Of a DNA stretch of 64,000 bases, positions 40,001 through 45,395 are shown piece after piece. Within the stretch, counting starts at the first letter, position 1. The number at the start of each line of letters is the position of its first letter. A program made the position numbers and the translations under genes. The notes under the pieces are model-generated. The model had not been told where the DNA came from. It did no database searches and worked only from the letters and a program-made list of their open reading frames with translations. Source of the DNA: Ignatzschineria larvae DSM 13226 (GTDB lineage Bacteria; Pseudomonadota; Gammaproteobacteria; Cardiobacteriales; Wohlfahrtiimonadaceae); contig NZ_CP150637.1 in NCBI RefSeq assembly GCF_038500265.1, positions 1,451,501-1,515,500 of the forward strand, in the 5' to 3' direction.

Positions 40001-40560
40001 TACTGTGTACCACTATCAGAAACACCTACATAAGCCCAGTCATTAATATCTAAGGCACTTTTATTATTAATAAGCGTATAGTATTTTTTATTTTCTGAAG
40101 GTGTAATGCCTGAAGGATCATAGCCCGTATAGAATCGTCCGTTCACGATGAAATTACTATTATCCATCGTAAAACTTGGAATATCAGCATTTCCTCCATT
40201 ATTAATCCATTTTATCTCTCTTTTATCAGCCTCATTCGAGCTGAAAGATAGAGTATATGTTTTATTCTTCATCGTGAAAGGGTCATTAGTATAGTAAAAG
40301 GCTCTATCTGTAGCTGTCCCTTCATTTTTACCATTATTTAATAATTCTTTTAAGCTTTCTGCATAGCCCAATGAGCTCATTCCCAAGGCCAAAACTATTG
40401 ATAAGGCAATTTTACTCTTAGTGCCTATAATAGGTTCTGTATGTTGACAGGAATTGTCTCTCGAACATCCACTATTCTTTGATATTTTTGCCAATTCAGA
40501 AGCAACAACCCAAAGCTTTGATACTTTATTCCAAACTAATTTATAGATATTACGATTCAT
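28078..40560 (-). CDS. Giant repetitive autotransporter adhesin (type Va secretion)
   Basis: 4160 residues. An ESPR signal extension (NIYKLVWNKVSKLWVVASELAK, about residues 4-25, given as a span) is followed by the hydrophobic signal core (SIVLALGMSSLGYA). The passenger is beta-helical, made of autotransporter-associated repeats (pattern: small turn - GTLNL/ALNV strand - NGxF...). It is organised as two alternating modules, A (LLDQQN ... YDYSxLVA ... FTYTG) and B (SFLDQQFG ... YYGFNGL ... FIFKG), with three of each. A pertactin-like passenger end precedes a ~255-residue Gly/Asn/Ser/Glu linker (28999-29770). The final ~300 residues are the 12-strand outer-membrane beta-barrel (SRLWTIVGGDFSKAYDRN ... 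NFGLRYNFEKDPL). It is predicted to be exported by Sec and inserted by Bam. I see no protease site or RGD, so adhesion/aggregation is inference. Confidence 0.92.
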   Translation of the reverse strand: MNRNIYKLVWNKVSKLWVVASELAKISKNSGCSRDNSCQHTEPIIGTKSKIALSIVLALGMSSLGYAESLKELLNNGKNEGTATDRAFYYTNDPFTMKNKTYTLSFSSNEADKREIKWINNGGNADIPSFTMDNSNFIVNGRFYTGYDPSGITPSENKKYYTLINNKSALDINDWAYVGVSDSGTQYSFIIKIDNKSAMNTRTLFLGSIGGIELDNQSTLSVYNTNFFNKTGIDALDLDRGKKGFISLKNGAIVNIGVNESHYTSGDNLRLISDGTGIYNLNNVDMNAKTSNPDYKGIINVGNGKNRTVLRLYKLDAYGASTLNVEKNGTLETLADGKFLNTLVGAGYFAIKGNNSFDQSQDKFTGTTEITNGKEATVAADNAFGPSGTVWVKPEAVLTFSNNKVNSFSNALRSSGVINVGENLIKATGDHSLFDGIVNIATPKSTWSVIQKGNYNFKYQLKGEGNVIIKTGTPLQEIAFKNNKENQGFTGKFTVAQGTLNIDKLSQNVLGNANLILNSTNSSGKVLDDVTVGSLTIDNSKLSVVQDSNNEFNLITATNGITLTGNNKVEIANKDLLGKTSAINSIQPEGTLLDQQNQLVTGETFALGKTEGDRDSIILVDSSGSAITNVVKTSKPIIGQESKGTAYYDYSRLVADNTGIHAGYGLTALSANKNQSVSINSSDAKEQKLFVKLTGDGGFTYTGSKLITVTNGENNYLGDSILKSGQVLLGANNALGEQGALLLQDQSNLDLATFAQNASFTTIDQNSVLNLNSGNLTLTANQASLIEGQLQGGKDSSLNLNQGALTVNSSNDTLKAEINLGSKATATLAKTDGLGKGNINLIGSNKIAINGAGDFANRVQGDSSNQLNINGTDGAITLTADNSKYAGELNIADKAQVNVKALNNLGTGIIGIAGTLYFNSGIDGDLNNTLKGAGTVTLTDNKLNIKGDHAGFTGVANLGEKANWNVTQKDNYNLNYALAGNGTATVNAGGTIALKNAGNKTFTGNFDVTKGQLLLDQTGFDVLTNASLGLKGGQANVMLDGQKVKNLTFENGALYIEPFKNGDRSNHLYVTDTVKLVGQDNLIKVDSAKSVEKHDIDWGSSFVGKPSFIDQQFGVIGETLVFGKVDKTAGTIFLADKDGNYIRAEDVEMSDRVLQSGNGKAYYGFNGLLSNDEGIHLNYGLAVLEAYQAKNIEVLSTTENVTGISNILRAKLTGDGGFIFKGDKAIVIDGFANDYKGDTDIVGTDITAKSHNIFGQQGALTLTTEAGKGAKLDLDQYTQKVSKLDLNEDSALNLNRGTLTLLDAKTSTIDGSLQGTQKSKLNINQGIVNVNSSNSELQSSVNLGTKVTLNLAKADALGTSAITLNQGSNTINLNAGGQFANKLTGDASNTFNINANDAKEAVDLSADNSGYAGAINIATDATANVNALNNVGTGVIGIAGNLAFNSDALGDFNNQFKGDGGILLKGNSLNVTGEHDGFTGLLNLADNATWSVTDRQEDYNINYALAGNGTVNVSTAQNILLNHKKENQSYSGNFNVQQGNLLLNATAGYALKTGNLHLLAGTKGTVENDLIVGSLELNNSTLKVTTSDGKFNLLTATNGIALKGDTKVQINNQSQLGNAEIDTDKGLLDQQNIANLGELFAKGKTSGDKETITLIDAAGNEITEVKDIHIQLKGQETAGDGIYDYTGLVANDTGIHAGYGLKALSANKDQSIKIDSTGAEEQKLFVKLTGDGGFTYTGDKAITVTGENNDYLGDSTFAEGQVALGADNALGQQGALIFTGASSLDLDTFSQMADSATQDKDSTLNLNSGHLTLTGKQDSTFKGALSGTDQSSLTVENGALNVESSNGSLASAINLGSAVTANLTQADGLGKGQMTLQDGATLNINGMGDFANNLIGQGVQSVVNINQGEVNLLGDNSHFAGTMVIAKEVKADVNHLNNLGEALLGIDGTLHFNEGVNGDLRNAFSGTGEIILTNNQIKMLGAKDDTDFTGSLTLGVDANLSIEKEGSYHINYDLLGSGTIGVVADSVINFMPEAGRNPKEFNGTFNVHNGGLQLNQKAFDALTTANLGLLGGEAHLTVSNQSVKNLTMKEGTIYLTIPENVNINNHLKVTETIILEGDKNYIGVNKESLEKKGVDANEIIAGNPSFLDQQFGAKGEVLLSSGNEIVVKDNSGEINQDFEAIFLTDLNKKLITGKDLEHSTGSIQEGAGTGYYGFNGLRTEGKEIYLSYGLDEIVAQTDRAVLITSNDEEIKTKSRDLRVRLTGEGGFTFAGNAPITLSGNLNTYTGNTILDNTQITAGMDQVFGVGGNLDLNGKSLFDLGNFRQQIDTLNISEDSTLNLNGGTLQLVANETSEINGIIEGLENSQLHIKQGIVNVQSSNAELKTAIDLDSNVTLNLTHANSLGSGDIDLNAEELEAGNNIINLNGDGQFANKLTGDASNTLNINANSNEMAVNLGADNSGYAGAINIAKDATANVNALNNLGTGVIGIAGNLAFNSEASGDFNNQFKGDGEILLKGNSLNVTGEHNEFTGLLNLADNATWSVTDREEDYNINYGLTGNGMINVASAENITLKNETENQNYKGHFKVHNGNLVLNTTAEKALKEAGLHLLEDTKGTVENALTVGSLTLDNSTLKVTDQDGKFNILTASGGIVLQGDTKVEIDNKELLGKGQAIEAIKPEGTLLDQQNQLTLGETFALGNVTGNKESITLVDREGNVVSGIFGVKKAIVGQEDNGDAIYDYSKLVADDGIHASYGLAALSAKLNKAVTIDSTGSKETMLSVKLTGKGGFTYTGDQAITVTGEHNDYQGDSTFEDGQVALGADNALGQKGALIFTGISNLDLDKFSQIADGVMQNEGSTFNLNSGHLTLTGKQDSTFKGSLNGTNQSSLTIKKGTLNVESSNANLASTVDLGSHVVVNLASADGLGKGNLNLLGANKVEINGGGNFANNLTGKDRNNILNLNKGDINLLGNNSEYAGAVNIAQKAQANVNRLRNLGTGLVDIAGKLNFANSTVSGDFKNAFTGDGEIKLNGNTLNVTGEHDGFDGLLNLTEGSTWSVTDREEDYNINYGLTGNGMINVGAEGTIALKKDPADNFVGDFNVKQGDLSLDNNGLSTIEKASLGLIGGSATLMEDGKSLANLTFDKGAITLNTVTNEKRFNHLTVTDTISLMGDQNKIQVDPSIIPIHDKDLGNVDQKISFLDQQFGENGETLISGKVVVKDNNGVVNPDFEAIFLADKDGKLIESKDVGQSTAFIQNDAGQAYYGFNGLKTDDKGIHLNYGLDELKAFNDKNVVVLSNLDNVKTDSRDLRVELVGDGGFIFKGSEAIILSGNENSYTGNTLIDGTSITAGMNNVFGKSGNLTISNKGHFDLSGKSQIVDTLAISDCSILNINEGDLTIRQSSTLKGGTLLGTAGKLNFVGQIADDELTIEGSQSVGINTTVQNGRMNIVKDAIYGNGDGTITVADNGLLGGYGSVKGHVLLQGQLNVGSTMSRTVGEPLGDFTIFGDFKAVDGSLIRIASNGKEAGRLIITGNAEGNSSLQVNDIHGQPLKELADGTKKVEVVTIGGKVNTLDLKQHGRVVRGAYDYFLVKEDDGNWWLVNDTGGNGSEGNGSEGNGSEGNGSEGNGSEGNGSGGSNGSGGSNGSGGSNGSGGNGSGGNGSGGNGSGSNGSGGNGSGGNGSGGGNGSSGNGSGGNGSGGGNGSSGNGSGGNGSGGNGSGGGNGSSGNGSGGNGSEGNGSGGGNGSSGNGSGGNGSEGNGSGGGNGSSGNGSGGNGSGGNGSGGNESGGNESGGNGSGGNGSGGNGSGGNGSGGNGSGGNGSGGNGSGGNGSGGNGSGGNGSGSNGSGGNGSGGNGDGPILRPETAVYTAGLDTANRLFAHQLSDRNYLDPSSRLWTIVGGDFSKAYDRNKGNKVTVDSFRMMVGGDLIKDQLDENTPITVGLFAAYGHSSIDAKQQRQRHYSAKGRSNGFGLGAYVTLGDQLKEGSYFDSYVQYVNFRNKVSGEGLQDETMKIRGFIGSVETGYTWQIDQDIYVQPQGQLTWMGAHMKGMTDHSGTHITGSENNLETRLGVRLFMEKTLENGHKINPYLEVNYYHNSKPFYTSFDGEKAELRGMKNVGEIKAGVEGEVKPGLNLWGGVGYRRGSHSYRDISVNFGLRYNFEKDPL
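28999..29770 (-). repeat. Gly-Asn-Ser linker-coding repeat tract in the autotransporter
   Basis: About 770 bases of 15- to 18-base units encoding NGSGG or NGSEG, with rarer SNGSG and GGNGSS variants. Purines dominate the coding strand, so several other frames are also open across it. This is the flexible linker between the beta-helix passenger and the barrel, and is likely to vary in length between isolates by slippage. Confidence 0.85.
30950..38790 (-). repeat. Three-copy ~3.1-kb superrepeat inside the autotransporter
   Basis: Module A marker LLDQQN is encoded near 32507, 35668 and 38775. Module B marker SFLDQQFG/SFIDQQFG is encoded near 30960, 34110 and 37225. Spacings are 3107-3161 bases, about 1040 residues per A+B unit. 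Some stretches are nearly identical at DNA level, for example ~32876-32990 against ~36035-36130, and ~31870-32130 against ~35010-35280. The coordinates bracket the markers, not exact unit ends. Confidence 0.75.
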
Positions 40561-40950
40561 AAAGGCCTCTCAATACTCATTATTGTATATTTATTAAATT
40601 AAACTGTTGCTGTTGATATATTTTTTAAAATATCTCTCGACAAACAAACATTTAACCATATCAATAATAATTTACATAAATAAAATATATTTACAACAAA
40701 CCCCGTTTTTTTATTATCCAAACACAAAGAAATATTGATAAAAAATACTAATCACGCTCACTTGAAGTCCTATCAACATATAATCACCTTAATGAAAAAT
40801 AGGCTCATATCTAGTCGCACATAGATCATTTACCTAGAAGCGGTTATCATAGTGGTATTATTCAAATCAATATTTCTATCCTATACCGAGCTTTTCAGCA
40901 TGACATTTAGATCTTATTTGCAACGCCTTTTTGATATAGGACATCCACAA
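40561..40950. other. Divergent promoter region, autotransporter and TPM gene
   Basis: About 390 very AT-rich bases. A GTG-initiated extension of the TPM gene (40852-40950) is possible but unlikely. I see no convincing palindromic operator here. Confidence 0.4.
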
Positions 40951-42312
40951 ATGTTCATTTCATCAATACACCCTATTTCAAAAATCATCGGACGCGCGTT
41001 GATTTTTATCGCAATAATATTGATGGCAAGCCTCTCATTGAACCAGCTGAGTATTGCACAAACTGCGATCCCCCCTCTCACTGCCGGCGTGATGGATAAG
41101 ACGGGTTTACTCTCTGCGGTCGATCAAGATCAAATTGATCGCAAGATTATGCAATTAGAGCGAGAATCAGGTTCCCAAATTGCGGTACTCATTATTCCCT
41201 CTCTTGAGGGAGAAGATATTGTCGATTATGGCGTAAAAGTGATGAAATCGTGGCAATTAGGTCGTAAAGGGATCGATGATGGCCTACTCTTACTAGTCGC
41301 GGTCAATGATCGGCAGATGCGTATTGAAACGGGCTATGGCTTAGAAGGAGCTATTCCGGATCTACTAGCAAAACAGATTATCGATCAGTATCTAGTGCCA
41401 CAATTTAAGATTGGTCAATTTAGTCAAGGCATTGATCAAGCAGTCGATGCGATTATTAGTCAAATTAAGGGGGAAGCGCTTCCTTCCCTTAAAGATGCGC
41501 CTTTTATCCCCGCCACAAATCAAACCGGTAATAGATCCACGGCTAATCAATCTCATCAGACATTTTCTCTTTTCAATTCTTTTGGGGGATATCTACTCTT
41601 AATTGGGGGTGGTTTTGTCCTCTTTATTGGGCTTGCGACCTTTCTCTTTGCGCGCCGGCAAACCGCTTCTAACAATATCAGTTGGGAAGAACATCGCCGA
41701 CAGCAAGGCAATAAGCTGACTAAAGGGGGCATCGATAACCATCAAGCACCGGCAACCATTACACAAACAATGCCCTCAAAAATGACCAAGTGGGAAGAGA
41801 GAGCCAAGAATTTAGAAAAAAGCCTTAATGTTCCAAAAGATCAACCTGCTCCCTTCAAAATTGCCGCACTTAAAGCGGCAGGTTCCGCCTTTGTCGGCGG
41901 TATTTTCATAGGATTATTTCTCGAAAATCTCTTACTCGGCGTCGGTGCGGGAATGGTAATTTTTATTGGTCAATTCTTCTATCATTCCACCTCTTTTAAG
42001 AAATATCGCTGGTTTCAATCGCTCTTTGCTGCGCTTCCATCCTCAATCATCTTAGGGTTTGCTGTGACCTTGATGATGGGATCCCCTATTGGTATCTTAA
42101 TTGGCATTGGGCTCTTGTTAATACAGACGATTGCCTTAACCCTCGGTTGGATGAAACGCCCCATTAATATTGCTATCGGTAATGGCAGCATTAGTACAAG
42201 TCGCGGCGGATCTCGTTCTAGCGGGTCAAGCAGTCGATCAAGTGGCAGCTCTAGTGGCCGAAGTGGTGGTGGCGGTAGAAGTGGCGGTGGTGGTGCTTCC
42301 GGCGGTTGGTGA
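40951..42312 (+). CDS. TPM-domain (YgcG-type) membrane protein
   Basis: About 453 residues from the preferred ATG 40951 (AGGA at 40938-40941, then a signal peptide ending LSIAQT). Earlier in-frame starts at 40852 (GTG) and 40900 (ATG) would put a poor, charged stretch before the signal. The extracytoplasmic TPM domain follows (VMDKTGLLSAVDQDQI; ESGSQIAVLIIPSLEGEDI; VAVNDRQMRIETGYGLEGAIPD). Then come a membrane helix near 205-225 (of this start), a cytoplasmic stretch, two to three more helices, and a Ser/Gly-rich tail (GGGGRSGGGGASGGW). TPM proteins are usually paired with lemA; their function is unclear. Confidence 0.85.
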   Translation: MFISSIHPISKIIGRALIFIAIILMASLSLNQLSIAQTAIPPLTAGVMDKTGLLSAVDQDQIDRKIMQLERESGSQIAVLIIPSLEGEDIVDYGVKVMKSWQLGRKGIDDGLLLLVAVNDRQMRIETGYGLEGAIPDLLAKQIIDQYLVPQFKIGQFSQGIDQAVDAIISQIKGEALPSLKDAPFIPATNQTGNRSTANQSHQTFSLFNSFGGYLLLIGGGFVLFIGLATFLFARRQTASNNISWEEHRRQQGNKLTKGGIDNHQAPATITQTMPSKMTKWEERAKNLEKSLNVPKDQPAPFKIAALKAAGSAFVGGIFIGLFLENLLLGVGAGMVIFIGQFFYHSTSFKKYRWFQSLFAALPSSIILGFAVTLMMGSPIGILIGIGLLLIQTIALTLGWMKRPINIAIGNGSISTSRGGSRSSGSSSRSSGSSSGRSGGGGRSGGGGASGGW

Positions 42313-42612
42313 TTTATACATTAACAAATATTATAACTATTCTTTTTCTACTATGCTTTTTTCCACTATATGCTTCCCATTAAAAAATCAAACCCCATTA
42401 GCATTCTAAAAAGAATTTCTAAAAAATTATTCTATTTTTTTTTGAAGCTAAAATAGAGTACAATTCATAACTGCATAAGTATTATTTTATGATTTTTAAG
42501 GACTTAACTACTAAATAGTATTAGTACCGACTTGGTTTAGCAATATGGTAGTATAATTACCATAAGCGTTTACTCACTGATATTTATTATAAAAAATAAG
42601 GATACAAATAAA
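42313..42612. other. Intergenic region before the Ala/Lys/Glu-rich lipoprotein gene
   Basis: 300 bases, strongly AT-rich, with an AAAAAATTATTC-T9 stretch near 42420-42440 that may weakly end TPM-gene transcription. No gene seen. Confidence 0.4.
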
Positions 42613-43428
42613 ATGAAACATTTCACTAAATTACTTTTAATTAGCTCAATCGCGTTTGCAGGTTTGGTTGCTTGTTCTGACGAAAACAAAGATCCTGTAG
42701 CACAAGCTGCAGTGAAAGAAACCCAAGAAATTGCAAAACAAGCTGAGGCTAATGCTAAAAAAGCGGAAGAAGCAGCAGTAAAACAAGCTGAAGAAGCCAA
42801 AAAAGCGGCCGAAGAAGCGGCTAAGAAAGCAGAAGCTGAGGCAAAAGCAAAAGCTGAAGCTGAAGCTAAAAAAGCAGAAGAAGCGGCTAAAAAAGCAGAA
42901 GCTGAGGCAAAAGCTAAAGCTGAAGCTGAGAAAAAAGCAGCTGAAGAAGCTGCAAAACAAGCTGAAGAGGCGGCAAAAGCACAAGTAGATAGCCCTGAAG
43001 CTGTAAAACAAGCTGAAGAAATTGCCAAGAAGGCAGAAGATGCTGCAGATCAAGCTGCTAAAAAAGTAGAGGAAACAGCTAAACAAGCTGAGAAAGTTGC
43101 AGATAAAACCGCTAAAGAAGCTGAGAAAGCAGCAGTTGAAGCCGCTAAAGCGCAAGAGAAAGTAGCCGATAAAGCAGCTGAAAAAGTTGCTGAAACGAAA
43201 GAAGCTGCGGCTAAAAGCGTTGAAAAAACTGTAGATGCTTCTGAAAAAGCAGCAGCTGAAGCCGCTGAAAAAGCAGGCGACAACATGAATAAAATTGAAG
43301 AGGCTAAAAAAGCAGCAGAAGAAGCAGCCGCTGAAATTGCTGATGAGATGAAAAAAGCAGCTGAAGATGCAATGAACAAAACTGTAGAAGATACTAAAAA
43401 TGCAGTAGGTGATTTAATCAAAAAATAA
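42613..43428 (+). CDS. Ala/Lys/Glu-rich coiled-coil lipoprotein
   Basis: 271 residues. Signal peptide with lipobox LVAC (Cys at residue 21), followed by Ser-Asp, then ~240 residues of almost only Ala, Lys, Glu with Gln, Asp and Val (KKAEEAAKKAEAEAKAKAEA type). This should form one long charged helix or coiled coil in the periplasm, like the stalk of TolA or the family of Ala-rich lipoproteins. There is no globular domain. It may be a spacer or peptidoglycan/envelope tether; function is unknown. The repetitive A-rich coding gives long open frames on the other strand, which are artefacts. A strong terminator follows. Confidence 0.85.
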   Translation: MKHFTKLLLISSIAFAGLVACSDENKDPVAQAAVKETQEIAKQAEANAKKAEEAAVKQAEEAKKAAEEAAKKAEAEAKAKAEAEAKKAEEAAKKAEAEAKAKAEAEKKAAEEAAKQAEEAAKAQVDSPEAVKQAEEIAKKAEDAADQAAKKVEETAKQAEKVADKTAKEAEKAAVEAAKAQEKVADKAAEKVAETKEAAAKSVEKTVDASEKAAAEAAEKAGDNMNKIEEAKKAAEEAAAEIADEMKKAAEDAMNKTVEDTKNAVGDLIKK

Positions 43429-43485
43429 ACCTTTTAAAATATGTCTTTTAATTGACTGATTAACAGCTATAAATCAGTAACGTAC

Positions 43486-43509
43486 AAAAGCCCTCAAATG
43501 AGGGCTTTT
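43486..43509. terminator. Terminator after the Ala/Lys/Glu lipoprotein gene
   Basis: AAAAGCCCTCA, two-base spacer, TGAGGGCTTTT: a perfect 11-base-pair stem with T run. The A run on the left lets it serve the DUF3820 gene on the other strand too. Confidence 0.92.
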
Positions 43510-43655
43510 ACTTTATTGCGGCTCTATCAGCATCAATCTCTACAACATCTACCATATTTTACTAATGATCTACTAATAAATGGTTACTAGCAATCATAGA
43601 GAGTAATGACCATAGATCATTCACTCGAACAGTCAACTCACCTTCAACAGCCTTC

Positions 43656-43877
43656 TTACATTAGCTTCAAAGGTTTCACTAAATGATCTAAACCATCCAC
43701 TTTTAGCATCAAAGCAAGTTCCATCAATGCGCCAAGCTCCCCTTTTGGGAAACCTTTATCCGGGCGATTGAACCACAATAAATACTCTTCAGGAAGATCA
43801 ATCAAATAACGACCTTGATAGCGACCAAAGGGCATTTTCATGGTCGCAAGTTTGACTAAATTCTCCTTAGATAACAT
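43656..43877 (-). CDS. DUF3820 family protein (YpeB type)
   Basis: 73 residues, very similar in pattern to E. coli YpeB: MPFGRYQGRYLIDLPEEYLLWF (about residues 15-36, given as a span), then GFPKGELGALMELAL and a final LVKPLK. Small cytoplasmic protein of unknown role; some databases call it a quorum-sensing-regulated virulence factor, for which I see no support in the sequence. It lies 70 bases downstream of mnmE on the same strand, so it may be co-transcribed. Confidence 0.88.
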   Translation of the reverse strand: MLSKENLVKLATMKMPFGRYQGRYLIDLPEEYLLWFNRPDKGFPKGELGALMELALMLKVDGLDHLVKPLKLM

Positions 43878-43946
43878 AGATCTCCCTCTCTTTACTATTA
43901 ATCTAAAACCCTAGCTTAAGATCGCTTTCGTACCATTAACTCTAGG

Positions 43947-45275
43947 TTATTTACCAATACAGAAATTTGAGAAAATTTCGCCCAATAATGCATCAGAACT
44001 AAACTCACCAGTAATCTCACCTAATGCTATTTGCGCTAAACGTAACTCTTCCGCAACTAGCTCAATGGCAACTGCTTCACCAATCAGACCTAATGCAACA
44101 TCAAAATGTTGTAATACTCGCTTTAATGCTTGTAAATGACGCTCTCTAGCACTAAATAAACCTTCCTGTGATTCAAAACCCGCATACTCAAGAATCGCTG
44201 CTTTAACGAGCTCAATCCCCTGTAGATCTTTAGCACTAATTGTAATATGACTCTCTGTACGGCCAATATTGTTGCCGGATAGATCTGCTTTATTATGGAT
44301 AATAATCGTGGGGATCTTCAGAGCCTCTATGTCGGCATCTATTCCCACAAAAGGTTCATTATCATCGTGCATCCACAATACTAAATCTGCACTCTCCATC
44401 TCTTTTTTCGCACGCTTAATACCTTCTGCTTCAATTTTATCCGTTGTCTCTCGAAGCCCTGCCGTATCAATAATCGAAAGAGGAACACCATCAATAATAA
44501 TACGCTCTCTGAGCACATCTCGAGTTGTCCCCTCAATCTCCGTAACAATCGCACTCTCCTCTCCTGAAAGCGCATTCAGTAAGCTAGATTTACCGGCATT
44601 GGGTTTCCCCGCAATAACAACTTTCAAGCCATCAGTTAGCACTTTACCATTCCCGGCAGATTGTAATAGTTGTGAGACTTGTTGATGAAGATTCTCTAAT
44701 CCTGAAACAACATTACCATCAGAGATAAAATCGATATCCTCTTCACTAAAATCAATAGCAGCTTCGATATAGACACGCATCTTAATAAGCGTTTCTAATA
44801 ACGCATTCACTCTATGGGAAAAATTCCCCGTCAATGAGTTCATTGCCGCCCGTGCCTGAGCTTCACTTTGACTGACAATCAGATCATGAATCGCTTCAGC
44901 TTGGACTAAATCAAGCTTACCATTCAAAAATGCACGTTCTGAAAACTCCCCTCGACGAGCCATTATCGCCCCTAATTCAAGCACACGATTAAGTACACGA
45001 TTGAGTACAATCAAACCTCCATGCCCTTGCAACTCAATTACATCTTCCCCGGTAAATGAATTAGGTCCTCGATAGAAGATAACAACCCCTTCATCAATGA
45101 CTTCCCCATCCTCTTTTAGAAAAGGGGAAAAATAAGCATAGCGCGGTTTAAATTCTGTAATCTTCGTCATCGCTTTTGCGATATTAACTGCATCACTACC
45201 AGAAATACGTACAATACCAATTCCACCGATAGCTGTACTTGTTGCAATTGCCGCAATTGTTTGATCTTTTAACAT
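43947..45275 (-). CDS. mnmE: tRNA modification GTPase MnmE
   Basis: 442 residues. With MnmG it makes the 5-carboxymethylaminomethyl group on U34 of certain tRNAs. Domains: N-terminal folate-binding part (TIAAIATSTAIGGIGIVRISG, about 7-27, given as a span), helical region, inserted G domain with GKPNAGKSS, TTRD, DTAG and NKAD, and the catalytic C-terminus FCIGK (last five residues). It is the downstream end of the rpmH-rnpA-yidD-yidC-mnmE block, 120 bases after yidC; a terminator lies in that gap, so it may have its own promoter. Confidence 0.97.
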   Translation of the reverse strand: MLKDQTIAAIATSTAIGGIGIVRISGSDAVNIAKAMTKITEFKPRYAYFSPFLKEDGEVIDEGVVIFYRGPNSFTGEDVIELQGHGGLIVLNRVLNRVLELGAIMARRGEFSERAFLNGKLDLVQAEAIHDLIVSQSEAQARAAMNSLTGNFSHRVNALLETLIKMRVYIEAAIDFSEEDIDFISDGNVVSGLENLHQQVSQLLQSAGNGKVLTDGLKVVIAGKPNAGKSSLLNALSGEESAIVTEIEGTTRDVLRERIIIDGVPLSIIDTAGLRETTDKIEAEGIKRAKKEMESADLVLWMHDDNEPFVGIDADIEALKIPTIIIHNKADLSGNNIGRTESHITISAKDLQGIELVKAAILEYAGFESQEGLFSARERHLQALKRVLQHFDVALGLIGEAVAIELVAEELRLAQIALGEITGEFSSDALLGEIFSNFCIGK

Positions 45276-45295
45276 TCAAAAACCTCTTATAAAAA

Positions 45296-45318
45296 ACAAT
45301 CCCCATATAGGGGATTGT
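45296..45318 (-). terminator. Terminator between yidC and mnmE
   Basis: ACAATCCCC and GGGGATTGT with a 5-base loop. On the minus strand the hairpin is followed by a run of T (A run at 45291-45296 as written). It lies after yidC and before the mnmE start, so it may limit read-through into mnmE. Confidence 0.8.
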
Positions 45319-45395
45319 CTATTGTCACTGTGGAACTTGATTGAAATTCTCGCTACTCGATCTCTGTCGAAAGGTAGTAAGCATATCTCAAGCTC

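Noticed and set aside
42570-43421. Minus-strand frames opposite the Ala/Lys/Glu lipoprotein (152, 169 and 123 codons)
   Set aside because: Mirror images of a GCA/AAA/GAA-rich gene giving Ser/Phe/Ala or Phe/Cys/Leu repeats; no start signals.
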